Below are positions 17,075 to 24,816 of a stretch of 63,935 bases of DNA, piece by piece; position 1 is the stretch's first letter; each line of letters starts with the position of its first letter. The notes beneath the pieces were generated by a model. The model made no database searches, was not told the origin of the DNA, and was given only the letters and a program-made list of their open reading frames with translations. The position numbers and the translations under genes were made by a program. Source of the stretch: Bradyrhizobium pachyrhizi (GTDB lineage Bacteria > Pseudomonadota > Alphaproteobacteria > Rhizobiales > Xanthobacteraceae); the NCBI RefSeq assembly GCF_001189245.1, contig NZ_LFIQ01000117.1, forward strand, positions 378,472 through 442,406, given 5' to 3'.

Positions 17075-17743
17075 TCAGTAGCAAGGCGGATACGGATAGA
17101 ACCCGCACCGCGGGGCGTAATAGGGATAAGCAGCCGCGGCGCCAAGGGCGGCTGCACCTGCGACTGCAGCGCCGCGATAATAAGCCCCTCGCCACGCGGT
17201 TCGACGGGCAACGCCGGCAAAGGACAGCGGCGTGAATGGGCGACCGATGATGTCGATGAAGATCGACGCCGGTCCATCAGCTCCCGCAAGGTCACCTTCG
17301 AGCAGATCGACATCGAAAGTCAGCTTGTCGCCGTCGAGCTTGGGCGATTTCAGGACGACGACGGCGTCGGCTACCGACGATCCGTCTTTCCTGAACCCGG
17401 ACACGGTGGCGTTTGGAGGATCCTTCGCGAAATTGTCGGTGCCATTGCCCCAATCCTCGACAATTCGCGATGTGAGATCGTGACCGGCTGCCCGCACGGG
17501 CCGATCGGCGAACACGATCGCATTCGATGAAACCCCAGTCAGCACGAGTTTGCCGTCCTTCAAGCTCGCACCGCGCGAATTGAGGACGAACAGCGATGGC
17601 ACGACTTCCGGCTTTGCCTGACCGATCGACTTCTCAAGCGGGACGTGCGGTTTGGTCTCGGGTGCAGATTGGGAAAGCACCTTATGGGGAGCGGCAATCA
17701 ATCCGGCGACGCAGAATACCAGCAGAGCTGAGCGAAGGGTCAT
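17075..17743 (-). CDS. Hypothetical secreted protein with Tyr/Pro/Cys-rich tail
   Basis: A 222-residue protein starting MTLRSALLVFCVAGLIAAP, chosen because AAAGGAGA lies ten bases upstream. A signal peptide ends near residue 25. The middle looks like a beta-rich fold with SRIVEDWGNGTDNFAKDPPN and LEGDLAGADGPASIFIDIIG. The last 45 residues change to Ala/Gly/Tyr (GAYYRGAAVAGAAALGAAAA, then YAPRCGFYPYPPCY). Similar tails occur in many small rhizobial envelope proteins. No enzyme motif is seen. Confidence 0.75.
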   Translation of the reverse strand: MTLRSALLVFCVAGLIAAPHKVLSQSAPETKPHVPLEKSIGQAKPEVVPSLFVLNSRGASLKDGKLVLTGVSSNAIVFADRPVRAAGHDLTSRIVEDWGNGTDNFAKDPPNATVSGFRKDGSSVADAVVVLKSPKLDGDKLTFDVDLLEGDLAGADGPASIFIDIIGRPFTPLSFAGVARRTAWRGAYYRGAAVAGAAALGAAAAYPYYAPRCGFYPYPPCY

Positions 17744-17866
17744 GGTTGTTATCTCCTTTGGCGCCCTTGGGGGAGCGCCGCAATTATTTCGGCAATCAGC
17801 TTCGCTACGCATTTCGCGCCAATTCGGATCGCGCGTCTTGCCATTTCGCGCCAATGATACAACTTC

Positions 17867-18289
17867 TCATCGCCCGGCGGCGTGAGATCTCTTGCGATGG
17901 TTCGCCCCACTCGGCCGATCGGAAAGTTGCTGCTGCCTGTAGGCGATGGGTTGGATTTTCATCAAACGCACGAAAGTGCGGCTGAAGCTGCTGGCATTAC
18001 TGTATCCCACGAATTTTGCGATTTCCGACAGGCGCTTGCTTGAGTCCCCGAGCAGGCGGCAGGCGATGTCCAGGCGAACTTCGGCGAGCATTTCGCTGTG
18101 GCTGGTGCCCAGGCGACCAAGGTGCCGCTGCAACGTGCGCGAGCTGATCTTGAGGGTGTGAGCGGTACTATCCAGAGTTGCGTCACCGTGTCGCAGCGAC
18201 GCGACAATGGCCGCGCGGACCGCCTGGGCTGAAGGCAATCGGACAGCTCTCATCGGTTGGTTTGAGGCGTGAGGCCCGTGCTCCTGCAA
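17867..18289 (-). pseudogene. AraC family regulator fragment (DNA-binding domain only)
   Basis: 140 residues, containing only the AraC-type double helix-turn-helix: LDSTAHTLKISSRTLQRHLG then LSEIAKFVGYSNASSFSRTF. Family members of the kind next door are about 330-350 residues. The N-terminal ligand domain is absent, and only 178 bases remain before the divergent intact AraC gene at 18468, with no remnant visible in them. The HTH part itself is intact, so it could still be expressed as a short DNA-binding protein. A deletion relic is the simpler reading. Confidence 0.55.
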
Positions 18290-18467
18290 GAGAAACGACG
18301 CATCAGGATAGAGCAGCTTCGGGGATCAATCTGGCCATCAGCCGCCAAAATTCTCGTCAAGCGAAATTCGCGAATGCGTGTCGCGTCGGCTGCTCGATAA
18401 AGACAACGCAAGAGGAGTTCCGGTCTGCTAAGCTGCAATCGCGGCAAAACTTCTTGGGCAGGTAGTA

Positions 18468-19517
18468 ATGACCGTCATTCCATTGATCCGTTGTCAATTT
18501 TTGATCCCATTCGCTGAGCTTCATTCCGAAACTGGCGGGCCTACGGCGGCACTCCTCGCCAAATTTCAGCTTCCGACGTCTTTTGAAGAGAAAGCGGATC
18601 ATTATGTACCTTTGCTGCCGGCTGTTCGGTTCGCGACGGCCGCTCAGCAAAAGCAGGGCCTGTCAGAAATCGCCTTTCGCGCAGCCCAGCGAACCTCGTT
18701 TGAACATTTGAGCGAAGCCATGCGCGCGCGCGTGCGCCATGCGCCGACCCTGTTGGTTGCCTTGCAGCAAACCTGCCGGTGGGCACCGTGCGAGGATACG
18801 ATCCTCCAACTATGGCTCGAGCCAAGCGGCGAGAACTTGAAGATTTGCAGCAAGCTCATTGGAACGGAGGGCATTTCCCATCTTGAGATATCCCAGTGGC
18901 TTCAAAACATATTCGTGCTGCACATCGTCCGTCAGTTCGCCGGGGCGAACTGGTCTCCAAAGGTGATTGCATTTGAAGCGCCCTATACGCCGAGCCCGGA
19001 GGTCCGGTCGCATTGGCCGAACACGCGGTTCCTGTCAGGTCAGAAGGCCTCATGGATCGAGGTGCCGGTAAAACTCCTCAGTCTTGCAAATCCCTCAAAT
19101 GACTTTCGGCCGGCGCCGTCCGATCACGAGCCGCAGTCATTCGGCAAGGACGTCGTCAGCGCATTGAGGCTGAGCTTGCCCTCCTACCTTGACCAAGGAG
19201 GCCTCACGATAACGCAGGCGGCCGAGATGATGGGAGTGAGCACCAGGAGTTTGCAACGGAGGCTTTCGCTCGCTGGGCTGACATATTCGGGTCTGGTTGA
19301 GCAGGCTCGCTTCAACAATGCGGCCAAGCTTTTGGGCGCCACTGAAATCAAGATCATCGACGTGGCACTCTCATCGGGCTATGCCGACCCGGCTCATTTT
19401 ACGCGTGCCTTCCGCCGGATCTCCGGCTGCACCCCGCGGGAGTTTCGGGTGAGATCGAGGAACGGACAAGCTGCGATCGATCAGCGCGCCTCCCTGCCCA
19501 ATGACAATCGCGCCTAG
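18468..19517 (+). CDS. AraC family transcriptional regulator with arabinose-binding-like domain
   Basis: A 349-residue protein. An N-terminal AraC_arabinose-binding-like domain covers roughly residues 10-200. The C-terminal double HTH reads LTITQAAEMMGVSTRSLQRR and IKIIDVALSSGYADPAHFTR with the RAFRRISGCTPREFR end. It is head-to-head with the truncated AraC gene and overlaps or abuts the outer-membrane-like gene downstream, which is the most obvious target. The effector is unknown. Confidence 0.9.
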   Translation: MTVIPLIRCQFLIPFAELHSETGGPTAALLAKFQLPTSFEEKADHYVPLLPAVRFATAAQQKQGLSEIAFRAAQRTSFEHLSEAMRARVRHAPTLLVALQQTCRWAPCEDTILQLWLEPSGENLKICSKLIGTEGISHLEISQWLQNIFVLHIVRQFAGANWSPKVIAFEAPYTPSPEVRSHWPNTRFLSGQKASWIEVPVKLLSLANPSNDFRPAPSDHEPQSFGKDVVSALRLSLPSYLDQGGLTITQAAEMMGVSTRSLQRRLSLAGLTYSGLVEQARFNNAAKLLGATEIKIIDVALSSGYADPAHFTRAFRRISGCTPREFRVRSRNGQAAIDQRASLPNDNRA

Positions 19518-20442
19518 GAAGGTTTTCGCCTTGAACGCGCCGCTACGTAACAGCGCAGGGCGCTCGGCCTTCGGATTGATCCTGAGGGCGGCGTCATGCG
19601 CGGTGCTTATCATCCCGGTTGCCAAGGCCCTTGCCGCAAATGATGACGGCGTTGCCAATGCTTCGGTGCCGAACATCTACCTCGACCTCAGAACGATCTA
19701 CGCACAGGTACCGGCGGGGTCGCTCGCGTTCGGCTTTGGACATCCGACGCTGTTCAATACTCAAACGCTTGCGGCATCGGGGAGCGCGGTCTTTCCGGCC
19801 GGCGTGCCAGCCGCGAAATCTCTCAACATGGATTTTCCGCTAACGGTCGATGTCACCGATAGCGTGTCGCTCTATGCCGGCGTCTCCGGCAGTTCGACGA
19901 ACTTCGGGAGTACCGGCTTTTCGTCCTTTCAGGTCACAAGCTGGAATATCGGCTTCCAGGCGGACCTTTATCAGCAGAACGGCGGGACCTTTCCTACCGT
20001 GACGCTGCAATCGACCATCACACAGTCGATTCCCAATGGCCCGCTGGGCACAACCTCCTTCAACAACATTCTCGAATTCGACTATGCGCTCGATTCCGAT
20101 GAAACCCGAGGCTTCCTCGGCGGTGTCCAATACACCCGAACCGACGCCGGCAGTGCGCTGGGGAGGATCAATCCGAACACGATTGCTTATGTCGGCGGCT
20201 ACTATCAATGGCCGAACGATTGGAAATTTACCGGCCGCGTGGGCGTGCAATCCTTCGAGGGCGCGCAACTTATGAACGTCGCCTCGATTCAGCCTTTCGC
20301 GCAACCGATCGTGCGGCTAGATCTCGACCGCATGGACGATAATGACAACCGATTGTTTGGCCTCACAGCCGAAATCATGTGGGTGCCGAAGCCCGCCTAT
20401 CAACTGACGTTCAGAACGCCTCTGTATGCCGTCAAGAACTAG
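19501..20442 (+). CDS. Hypothetical outer-membrane beta-barrel-like protein
   Basis: Up to 313 residues from the ATG at 19501, overlapping the AraC stop by 17 bases. A TTG at 19531 has AGGAAGG eight bases upstream and may be the true start. A signal peptide ends near AKALAAND. The mature part has alternating hydrophobic and aromatic strands with Gly/Ser/Thr/Asn loops (LYAGVSGSSTNFGSTGFSSF; FLGGVQYTRTDAGSALG) and ends YQLTFRTPLYAVKN, consistent with a barrel. It is likely regulated by the upstream AraC protein. No specific function is recognised. Confidence 0.78.
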   Translation: MTIAPRKVFALNAPLRNSAGRSAFGLILRAASCAVLIIPVAKALAANDDGVANASVPNIYLDLRTIYAQVPAGSLAFGFGHPTLFNTQTLAASGSAVFPAGVPAAKSLNMDFPLTVDVTDSVSLYAGVSGSSTNFGSTGFSSFQVTSWNIGFQADLYQQNGGTFPTVTLQSTITQSIPNGPLGTTSFNNILEFDYALDSDETRGFLGGVQYTRTDAGSALGRINPNTIAYVGGYYQWPNDWKFTGRVGVQSFEGAQLMNVASIQPFAQPIVRLDLDRMDDNDNRLFGLTAEIMWVPKPAYQLTFRTPLYAVKN

Positions 20443-20500
20443 CCGGCGTCCCGGCGCACGAGCAAGCAAGCACCGAGACCATCCGACGAGGGTGCAAACG

Positions 20501-20510
20501 CCCCCCCCCC
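20501..20510. repeat. Poly-C tract of ten
   Basis: A run of ten C within the 248-base gap 20443-20690, which contains no convincing gene. Such tracts are slippage-prone. It lies 59 bases after the barrel gene stop and 181 bases beyond the 3' end of the zinc-ribbon gene (minus strand), so it is not placed to switch either start. Confidence 0.9.
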
Positions 20511-20690
20511 GGCCGGACGGGCAGATCTGCCTCGTGTCGCCTTGGCTGTGTCCTCTGCGGCCATCACCGGGTCGGCCATCGGCCCGTCGGCATGCGGCGC
20601 CAATCGATGCAGTGACACGGCCAAACAGTCATGGCGTCGGCCGTCACCTCGAAAAGCGAAGCACGCCGATGGCAACCGATCGTCAGGCTA

Positions 20691-20996
20691 TCATTGTTCG
20701 TCGAACAGCTTCGCCGAGGAGACCGGCGCGCGTTCCGGCTGGATCGTCAGCCGATAGGCGATCAGGTTGGTGCCATCGAATGCCTCGAGCAAGTAGTCGC
20801 AAACGGGACAGTGATACTCACCTTTGGCGCCAGGTTCTGACCATAGCTCCAACCGCCGGAAACCTGCGCCACAGCACGCGCACGTTACATCCGCTTTCCG
20901 CACGTTGATCCTCTTGGCTGCGTTCTGCAGGACGTAAAAACACCAGGTGAACTCGGCAAAGAAACGATGGCTGTCGCCTGACTGAGGCGAAAGCAA
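20691..20996 (-). CDS. Small zinc-ribbon hypothetical protein
   Basis: A 101-residue protein. Two CxxC knuckles (VTCACCGAGFRRLELWSE and EYHCPVCDYLLEAF) 25 residues apart form a likely zinc ribbon. The rest reads as a compact fold ending in a Gln/Ala-rich tail. Short proteins of this kind are common in Bradyrhizobium with no assigned function. The exact start is uncertain because there is no strong ribosome site. Confidence 0.68.
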   Translation of the reverse strand: MLSPQSGDSHRFFAEFTWCFYVLQNAAKRINVRKADVTCACCGAGFRRLELWSEPGAKGEYHCPVCDYLLEAFDGTNLIAYRLTIQPERAPVSSAKLFDEQ

Positions 20997-21114
20997 ATGC
21001 CATGGAACTCACGTTCGCATTCCAGGCAAGATGCTACGCGGCAAAGTACAGATTGTGCCTGGGGTTGATGACAGCTGCCTGACCCTTTTCGAACGCGCGC
21101 CCTGCTGCATTCCG

Positions 21115-21128
21115 TTGATCTACGTCAA
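21115..21128 (+). promoter_or_regulatory. FNR/FixK-type binding site upstream of 21193 gene
   Basis: TTGATCTACGTCAA matches TTGA-N6-TCAA exactly. Its centre is about 71 bases before the ATG at 21193, a distance suited to activation from a -41.5 site with a short leader. The divergent zinc-ribbon gene start is about 125 bases away. Confidence 0.7.
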
Positions 21129-21192
21129 TCTCGCGAGGCGAAATTGTCGCAGTGTCGCCGCTCGCAATATTGTCCGATAGGGAGGACACGCC

Positions 21193-21612
21193 ATGCTTCG
21201 TTGTATCCTCGCCGCTCTGGCGGCTCTGGTTCTCGTCGCTGTCTGCCTGATTCCTGATGACGCCTATGCCCGTCGCGGAGGAGGCGGCGGCTTCCGCGGC
21301 GGCGGAGGCGGCTTTCACGGCGGCGGGATGCGTGGCGGTGGCATGCATGTAGGCGGCGGACGAGTTCACGGTGGAGGATATCGCGTTGCAGGGCGTCCGG
21401 GCTATCCCGGTCGACCGATTGCAGGGCGCCCCGGCCGCCCGGTCGCCGGCTATCCCGGCTACGGCAGAGGCTACTATCGGCCGGGCTGGGGTTATGGTGC
21501 TGCTGCCGTCGGCGCTGCAGCCGCAGCCGGCGCGTATGGCGCCTATGGCTACTACGGCAACCAAGGCTGCTACTACAATGAATACGGGCAAATGGTCTGC
21601 CCGCAGTATTGA
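21193..21612 (+). CDS. Gly-rich secreted hypothetical protein
   Basis: A 139-residue protein with TAGGGAGG nine bases before the ATG. A signal peptide (MLRCILAALAALVLVAVCLI...DAYA) is followed by Gly/Arg/His repeats (RRGGGGGFRGGGGGFHGGGM), then GRPGYPGRP-type repeats, and a tail with Ala-rich and Tyr/Gly-rich parts ending in two Cys (NQGCYYNEYGQMVCPQY). No domain is recognised. The FNR/FixK box upstream suggests expression at low oxygen. Confidence 0.78.
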   Translation: MLRCILAALAALVLVAVCLIPDDAYARRGGGGGFRGGGGGFHGGGMRGGGMHVGGGRVHGGGYRVAGRPGYPGRPIAGRPGRPVAGYPGYGRGYYRPGWGYGAAAVGAAAAAGAYGAYGYYGNQGCYYNEYGQMVCPQY

Positions 21613-21778
21613 TCCGGCTGAGCCGCAATGGATGGACATGCGGTTGCACCGCACCGGCTCGCTGTCGAGTTCCGGTCAGGCATCGGCATTTCCATGTTGA
21701 ATGGATCGACCGCAAAGGGACGCCACGATCGCCATCGTGGCGGTCCCTTGAATTTCGCTTTTCCAGGGAGACGGCTCG

Positions 21779-22012
21779 ATGGAGTACGACGCCTTCACCG
21801 ACGCGAGCCTTAAGATGATGTACGAGGCTGTTCGCGGCGCGCTCGAAGCCGACGATGAGTTCGAGGCAAACGGTGAAGATCCAAAATTCCGGGTCCGGTC
21901 GACGGCCGAATGGAAGCGGCATGCCAGCAATCTTGAGGCCGAGATTCTGAAACGGGGGCTCCAGATCGACATTATCGACTGGACGCGCGGTCAGAGCGAG
22001 CTACCGCTGTAA
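21779..22012 (+). CDS. Small hypothetical acidic protein
   Basis: 77 residues with CAGGGAGA before the ATG. Reads MEYDAFTDASLKMMYEAVRG... and ends IIDWTRGQSELPL. It is acidic, predicted mostly helical, with no Cys, signal or membrane segment. Its good ribosome site and codon use support a real gene. It lies between the Gly-rich gene and the convergent calcium antiporter. Function unknown. Confidence 0.7.
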   Translation: MEYDAFTDASLKMMYEAVRGALEADDEFEANGEDPKFRVRSTAEWKRHASNLEAEILKRGLQIDIIDWTRGQSELPL

Positions 22013-22090
22013 AGCCATCAGGGGTCCGCGTGAACGCGACGAGGAACACGCGCCCTCGTCCGGATCGGTGCCGGCAACGCTCGCCGCTGG

Positions 22091-23194
22091 TCAAACCGGG
22101 CCGTGCGATCCCGGTGGCACCATGTACAGGGTCATGGCGAAAATCGCATAGATGAGCACGAGCAAGGCACCGATAAACCATGCCGACCGTCCGCTGTTGG
22201 TGATGAAGCAGGAAGTCACGGAGGCGATCATGACCATCGTCACGGCCCCCGGCCAAAACTGCAAATCCATCGGCTTCGGACCGACGACGTAGCTCAGAAG
22301 CACCAGCGCCGGCGCGACGAACAAGGCGATTTGAGACGCGCTGCCGAGCGCGATGCTGACGCTCATATCGAGACGGTTCTTGCGCGCCGCAGAAAACGCG
22401 ACCGCCATTTCTGCCGCGGCGCCGACCAGCGCGACGATGATGAAACCGACGAACGCCGGGCTCAATCCGAGCGTCTCGCCCGCTTTCTGCACCGAGCTCA
22501 CGAATATTTCGCTGACCAGTGCAACCAGCACCGTGACGACGAGAAGGGTACCTAACGCAAGTCCGATCGGCCAGCCGGCGCCGCCGGTTTCGCCATGCTC
22601 CTCGCTTGCGAACAGCTCCTTGTGTGTCTTGAGCGAGAACAGCAAGCCGAGCCCATAGGCGCATATCAGCAGCACAGCGAGGCCCGTACTGAGAGCCAGC
22701 GCCATGGCCTCGCCGCGCGCCGGATCGAGGTCGGCAACAGCCGAGGGCGCAAGCAGCGCAATCGTGGCCATCAGCAGCAGCGCTGCGTACATCCTCCCGC
22801 CGGCCCGATTATACTCCTGAACGTGATGGCGGAGCCCGCCGAGCAGGAATGATGCGCCGAGCATAAAGAGTGAATTGGTGACGATGGCACCGGCGATCGA
22901 TGCCTTGACCAGCATGTACTCTCCGGCATGCAGCGCAGCGATCGCGATGATCAGCTCGGTCAGATTGCCCAAAGTTGCGTTGAGCAGGCCTCCGACTGCA
23001 TCGCCGGTCTTCTCTGCGACGCTCTCCGTCGCGTGGCTGAGCAGGGCGGCCAACGGCACGATGGCCAGAACAGCGAGCACAAACAGCGCGGTGTGGGCGG
23101 ACGGAGCCGCCGTCTCGACCGCCAGCACGATCGGTACGAAGACCAGCATCCAGAGCAGTGGATTATGTCGAATTTCCTTGAGCAGATGGTGCAT
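22091..23194 (-). CDS. cax: Calcium/proton antiporter of the CaCA (Cax/ChaA) family
   Basis: 367 residues with about eleven hydrophobic segments. The two inverted CaCA repeats are evident: GNLTELIIAIAAL in the first half and GAAAEMAVAFSAARKNRLDM then LGSASQIALFVAP in the second, each with the ion-coordinating Glu. The central acidic loop HKELFASEEHGETGG is typical. The protein exchanges Ca2+ (or Na+) for H+ across the inner membrane. A TTGA-N6-TCAA box lies 68 bases before its start. Confidence 0.93.
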   Translation of the reverse strand: MHHLLKEIRHNPLLWMLVFVPIVLAVETAAPSAHTALFVLAVLAIVPLAALLSHATESVAEKTGDAVGGLLNATLGNLTELIIAIAALHAGEYMLVKASIAGAIVTNSLFMLGASFLLGGLRHHVQEYNRAGGRMYAALLLMATIALLAPSAVADLDPARGEAMALALSTGLAVLLICAYGLGLLFSLKTHKELFASEEHGETGGAGWPIGLALGTLLVVTVLVALVSEIFVSSVQKAGETLGLSPAFVGFIIVALVGAAAEMAVAFSAARKNRLDMSVSIALGSASQIALFVAPALVLLSYVVGPKPMDLQFWPGAVTMVMIASVTSCFITNSGRSAWFIGALLVLIYAIFAMTLYMVPPGSHGPV

Positions 23195-23254
23195 GGTACC
23201 GCCCGGTCGAAACGAGGTCGACGGCAGTTTCTGAACACTGCGATCCGCTGAACC

Positions 23255-23268
23255 TTGATCTAGCTCAA
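23255..23268 (-). promoter_or_regulatory. FNR/FixK-type binding site upstream of cax
   Basis: TTGATCTAGCTCAA, an exact TTGA-N6-TCAA match, centred about 68 bases before the cax start at 23194 on the minus strand. Confidence 0.68.
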
Positions 23269-23381
23269 TCCGGCGCCACCGTCGCGCCGGTCACGGGTTG
23301 AGCCGACAAGCCGATCCGGAGCCTCACGGAATTTCCCGAACGGTCAGAAGCGCGTCCATATTTTCCGGCTCCCTCTCCCGT

Positions 23382-23395
23382 TTGACCTAGATCAA
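23382..23395 (+). promoter_or_regulatory. FNR/FixK-type binding site upstream of the Spy-like gene
   Basis: TTGACCTAGATCAA, an exact TTGA-N6-TCAA match, centred about 73 bases before the ATG at 23461. Confidence 0.7.
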
Positions 23396-23460
23396 CCCGT
23401 GGCCGACATGATTGTGGTTGCTCTCGCGGACATCCTTGATGACCAGCTCAGGAGCTCACA

Positions 23461-23967
23461 ATGACGAGGAACGCAGCTGTCGCAGCGATTGCATTCTTGG
23501 TGACGACCTCGTCTCTCGCTTTTGCAGCAGAGACATCCACGACAGTCGGAGCCGCGCAACCCAGTGCAGCCGATCTGAAGAGCCTGACGGACATGCGTGT
23601 CGGCATCGTCAAGGCTGCCCTGCAGCTGACACCCGATCAGGAGAAATACTGGCCGGCCATCGAGGATGCCATCCGTGCGCGAGCGAAAAACCGGCAGGCT
23701 CGGTTGGAGCGAATTGCCGAACTCCAGGACAACGGACCGATGGAGGCCCTTGGCGGAAGCAATCCGGTCGAAATGATGCAACGCAGAGCCGACCGGCTGA
23801 TTCAGCGCGGGACCGATCTCAAGAAGCTCTCCGATGCCTGGGAGCCGCTCTACAAGACATTGAGCGATGATCAGAAGCGAAGGATGGCATTCGTGTCGTT
23901 CGCCATCATGCGCGGCGTACGAAACGCGATCGAGCAGCGTGGCGGTCCGGACGACGAGGACGAATAA
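23461..23967 (+). CDS. Spy/CpxP family periplasmic protein (LTxxQ)
   Basis: 168 residues with CAGGAGCTCACA before the ATG. A signal peptide (to about AFAAE) is followed by a helical protein with the LTxxQ motif (ALQLTPDQEKYW) at about residue 58 and a second related stretch (LYKTLSDDQKRRM) near 135. The family acts as periplasmic chaperones or sensors of envelope stress. It is divergent from the Ca2+/H+ antiporter, each with its own FNR/FixK-type box. It ends in an acidic tail PDDEDE. Confidence 0.85.
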   Translation: MTRNAAVAAIAFLVTTSSLAFAAETSTTVGAAQPSAADLKSLTDMRVGIVKAALQLTPDQEKYWPAIEDAIRARAKNRQARLERIAELQDNGPMEALGGSNPVEMMQRRADRLIQRGTDLKKLSDAWEPLYKTLSDDQKRRMAFVSFAIMRGVRNAIEQRGGPDDEDE

Positions 23968-24048
23968 GGCCAACCCGACTCAAGCGAACAGCCCGCGCTG
24001 GTTGGTGCGTGAAATGGACGCCCGACCAACGCGAGCGTCACGCGCACC

Positions 24049-24129
24049 TGCCAAAAAGAAAACGCCGTATTGCAACCGTCCATCTATGTTGCGGCGATTC
24101 CATGTCGTGGCGCGCATAGTCGCTTCGCC
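24049..24129. repeat. Dispersed repeat, copy B (decayed form of 12982-13165)
   Basis: TGCCAAAAAGAAAACGCCGT at the left matches the terminator end of copy A. CCGTCCATCTATGTTGCGG, CGATTCCATGTCGTGGCG and CGCATAGTCGC match its right part. Relative to copy A it lacks about 90 internal bases and two bases after GATTCC-complement GGAATCG, breaking the mini-gene frame. It lies in the 188-base gap between the Spy-like and GFA genes. Confidence 0.6.
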
Positions 24130-24155
24130 GGAAAGCACCGCGTTCATCAACCCGG

Positions 24156-24563
24156 TCATTCCGGCGGCGGAAAGCGGTCGAAGGTCGGCAGCTCATGCGC
24201 ATCCACCATCCAGCGCAGCCGCTCCGCGACCTGGATATGCATCGTGGCCGGCACCGCATCGGGATCGTCATAGGTGCCGCTCTGGATGTCGATGAACCCG
24301 GGCAGCATGTTGCGATTGGTATAGAAAAGTCCGCTGCCGCATTTCGCGCAGAAGTGCCGCCGGCCGTGCTCCGAGGATCGGTAGATCCTGGGCTGCCCCT
24401 TGGTCACCTTGACCATGTCCTCGGCAACCATGACCCAGCCGACCATCGGTGCGCCGGCGTGGCGCCGGCAATCGGTGCAGTGACACAAAGCATGGACGAC
24501 CGGTTCGCCGGTCACCTCGTAACGGATCTCGCCGCAGTGACAGCCGCCGGTGACGTCAGCCAT
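24156..24563 (-). CDS. GFA (glutathione-dependent formaldehyde-activating-like) zinc protein
   Basis: 135 residues from the ATG at 24563 (MADVTGGCHCGEIRYEVTGE). The GFA/CENP-V zinc motifs are present: GGCHCGEIRYEV, ALCHCTDCRRHAGAPM, and HFCAKCGSGLFY. The fold binds two zinc ions and some members act on glutathione adducts. The open frame continues upstream to 24704 but is Arg/Gln-rich and unlike the family, so the shorter start is chosen. Its specific substrate is unknown. Confidence 0.88.
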   Translation of the reverse strand: MADVTGGCHCGEIRYEVTGEPVVHALCHCTDCRRHAGAPMVGWVMVAEDMVKVTKGQPRIYRSSEHGRRHFCAKCGSGLFYTNRNMLPGFIDIQSGTYDDPDAVPATMHIQVAERLRWMVDAHELPTFDRFPPPE

Positions 24564-24747
24564 GTTTTCCTCCGCTCGATCAGTGGGTTGTCGGGCGGGT
24601 CGATAACGTCGCAAGCACCAACGCTTCAATTGCGCATCTTGCCCTTGCGTCGAGCTGTCGCGCGGTCCCCTGCGCCCGCCGATCATGGCGGGCCGGCGTC
24701 GCACCTCACGAAATCGTCATCCCTGCCATCGGCCCCGCCCAGGCCTC

Positions 24748-24756
24748 GGGAATAAA
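24748..24756 (+). promoter_or_regulatory. Weak candidate ECF -35 element
   Basis: GGGAATAAA occurs 61-69 bases before the metallophosphoesterase start. It resembles the -35 element used by several ECF sigma factors, and the operon encodes an ECF sigma factor that could be self-activating. No certain -10 was identified. Confidence 0.3.
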
Positions 24757-24816
24757 GCCCCACCCCCGCCGATCACCTCCCCGGAAACCCAATCCCTGGG
24801 CCCACGGGAGACTGCC

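Noticed and set aside
24038..24271. Minus-strand frame containing DYARHDMES
   Set aside because: It overlaps the GFA 3' end in another frame and runs through the decayed repeat copy; the repeat explains the similarity.
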